In this document: piece by piece, positions 63,110-64,000 of the stretch
Layout: the number at the start of each line of letters is the position of its first letter
How positions within the stretch are numbered: the first letter of the stretch is position 1
Source of the DNA: Serratia rubidaea
Lineage (GTDB): Bacteria; Pseudomonadota; Gammaproteobacteria; Enterobacterales; Enterobacteriaceae
Direction: 5' to 3'
Assembly: GCA_901472405.1 (NCBI GenBank)
Contig: LR590463.1
Span: 4,030,001 to 4,094,000 of the forward strand
Length of the DNA stretch: 64,000 nt
Translations under genes and position numbers: made by a program
The notes under the pieces: generated by a model
Databases searched by the model: none
What the model was told of the DNA's origin: nothing
Seen by the model: only the letters and a program-made list of their open reading frames with translations

Positions 63110-64000
63110 ATGAGTACCGTAACAACCACAGGCAAAAGCCGGTCAAATGCCCAGATGACTTTCTTTGTCTGCTTCCTCGCCGCACTGGCGGGTCTGCTAT
63201 TCGGCCTCGATATCGGCGTGATTGCCGGGGCGCTGCCGTTTCTTGCCGATGAGTTCCAAATCACCGCCCACCAGCAGGAATGGGTGGTCAGCTCCATGAT
63301 GTTCGGCGCCGCGGTCGGCGCGGTCGGCAGCGGCTGGCTCTCTTACCGGCTGGGACGTAAATACAGCCTGATGATCGGCGCCGTGCTGTTTGTCATCGGT
63401 TCACTGTGTTCCGCCTTCGCCCCCAACGTCGAAGTGCTGGTAGTTTCCCGCGTGCTGCTGGGGCTGGCCGTCGGCATCGCCTCCTTCACCGCGCCGCTGT
63501 ACCTGTCGGAAATCGCCCCGGAGCGCATTCGCGGCAGTATGATTTCCATGTACCAGCTGATGATCACCATCGGTATTCTGGCGGCTTACCTGTCGGATAC
63601 CGCGTTCAGCTATAGCGGCGCCTGGCGCTGGATGCTCGGCATCATCACCATCCCGGCGCTGCTGCTGCTGATCGGCGTGATCTTCCTGCCGCGCAGCCCG
63701 CGCTGGCTGGCGTCACGCGGCCGGCATGAAGAAGCGCGCCAGGTGCTGGAGATGCTGCGTGATACTACGGCGCAGGCCAAGGCCGAACTGGATGAGATCC
63801 GCGAAAGCCTGAAGATCAAACAGAGCGGCTGGGCGCTGTTCAAAGACAACAAGAATTTCCGCCGCGCGGTATACCTCGGCATTCTGCTGCAGGTGATGCA
63901 GCAGTTTACCGGCATGAACGTCATCATGTACTACGCGCCGAAAATCTTCGATCTGGCCGGCTTTGCCAGCACCTCGCAGCAAATGTGGGGCACCGTGATC
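63110..64000 (+). CDS. galP: Galactose:proton symporter GalP, 3' end outside window
   Basis: A sugar-porter MFS protein; 297 codons are visible and the gene runs off the right edge. It reads [45 protein letters not shown] only in part quoted: the [14 protein letters not shown] segment, RLGRK between helices 2 and 3, the [14 protein letters not shown] motif and [13 protein letters not shown] are all sugar-porter hallmarks, and [14 protein letters not shown] follows helix 7. GalP and AraE are close relatives; the Gal-type operators upstream favour GalP. The ATG follows GGAGACGTT. Confidence 0.85.
   Translation, partial: MSTVTTTGKSRSNAQMTFFVCFLAALAGLLFGLDIGVIAGALPFLADEFQITAHQQEWVVSSMMFGAAVGAVGSGWLSYRLGRKYSLMIGAVLFVIGSLCSAFAPNVEVLVVSRVLLGLAVGIASFTAPLYLSEIAPERIRGSMISMYQLMITIGILAAYLSDTAFSYSGAWRWMLGIITIPALLLLIGVIFLPRSPRWLASRGRHEEARQVLEMLRDTTAQAKAELDEIRESLKIKQSGWALFKDNKNFRRAVYLGILLQVMQQFTGMNVIMYYAPKIFDLAGFASTSQQMWGTVI

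Overview
The window is a chromosomal segment of an enterobacterium, most likely a Serratia of the S. marcescens type. GC content is high and gene order follows the E. coli aroP-to-fhuB interval (read in reverse here: fhuBDCA, mrcB, hrpB, thpR, sfsA, dksA, gluQ, pcnB, folK ... panBCD, yadE, yadHG, can, hpt, cueO, yacC, speED ... yacL ... acnB, lpd, aceFE, pdhR, aroP). Genes that differ from E. coli point to Serratia: qseBC sits between folK and panB, a malonate decarboxylase cluster sits between yacL and acnB, and gcd, yacH, yadI and the yad fimbrial genes are absent. The species call is an inference from synteny and protein similarity by memory, not from a search.

Layout. 1-4.1 kb: ferrichrome uptake (fhuACDB) behind a Fur box. 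4.4-14.5 kb: PBP1b, the HrpB helicase, RNA 2',3'-cyclic phosphodiesterase, sfsA, dksA, gluQ, pcnB and folK. 14.6-19 kb: the QseBC two-component system and pantothenate synthesis (panBCD). 19-25.3 kb: yadE, the YadGH ABC exporter, carbonic anhydrase, Hpt and the copper oxidase CueO behind a CueR promoter. 25.5-26.5 kb: a lower-GC patch with a DUF943 gene and a damaged DUF3289 gene. 26.7-28.9 kb: yacC and spermidine synthesis (speED). 29-34.5 kb: an AGCS amino acid symporter and a four-carbon acid-sugar operon (permease, DUF1537 kinase, PdxA2, DeoR regulator) behind three copies of one inverted repeat. 35.3-43.4 kb: malonate decarboxylase, its cofactor genes, transporter and LysR regulator. 43.6-54.5 kb: acnB, a small ORF and a candidate sRNA, then lpd, aceF, aceE and pdhR. 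55.1-64 kb: aroP, a TetR/MFS pair, a GPH transporter with a GH43 enzyme, a MocA/XdhC pair and the start of galP.

The genes tie together around central carbon metabolism. Pyruvate dehydrogenase makes acetyl-CoA, malonate decarboxylase feeds acetate and CO2 from malonate, aconitase B works in the TCA cycle, and peripheral operons bring in acid sugars, arabinosides and galactose. Many control sites are readable: Fur, CueR, PdhR, CRP, TyrR, Gal and a QseB/PmrA-type box.

About 20 genes, many of them core genes, carry one-base insertions or deletions relative to their families, at least 30 in total. Correcting them gives lengths that match E. coli orthologues (for example AcnB 865, Lpd 474, SpeE 288, YadH 256 residues). 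I read these as sequencing or assembly errors, not as gene decay, and annotate those genes across the full repaired span. The one gene that looks truly broken is the DUF3289 gene.
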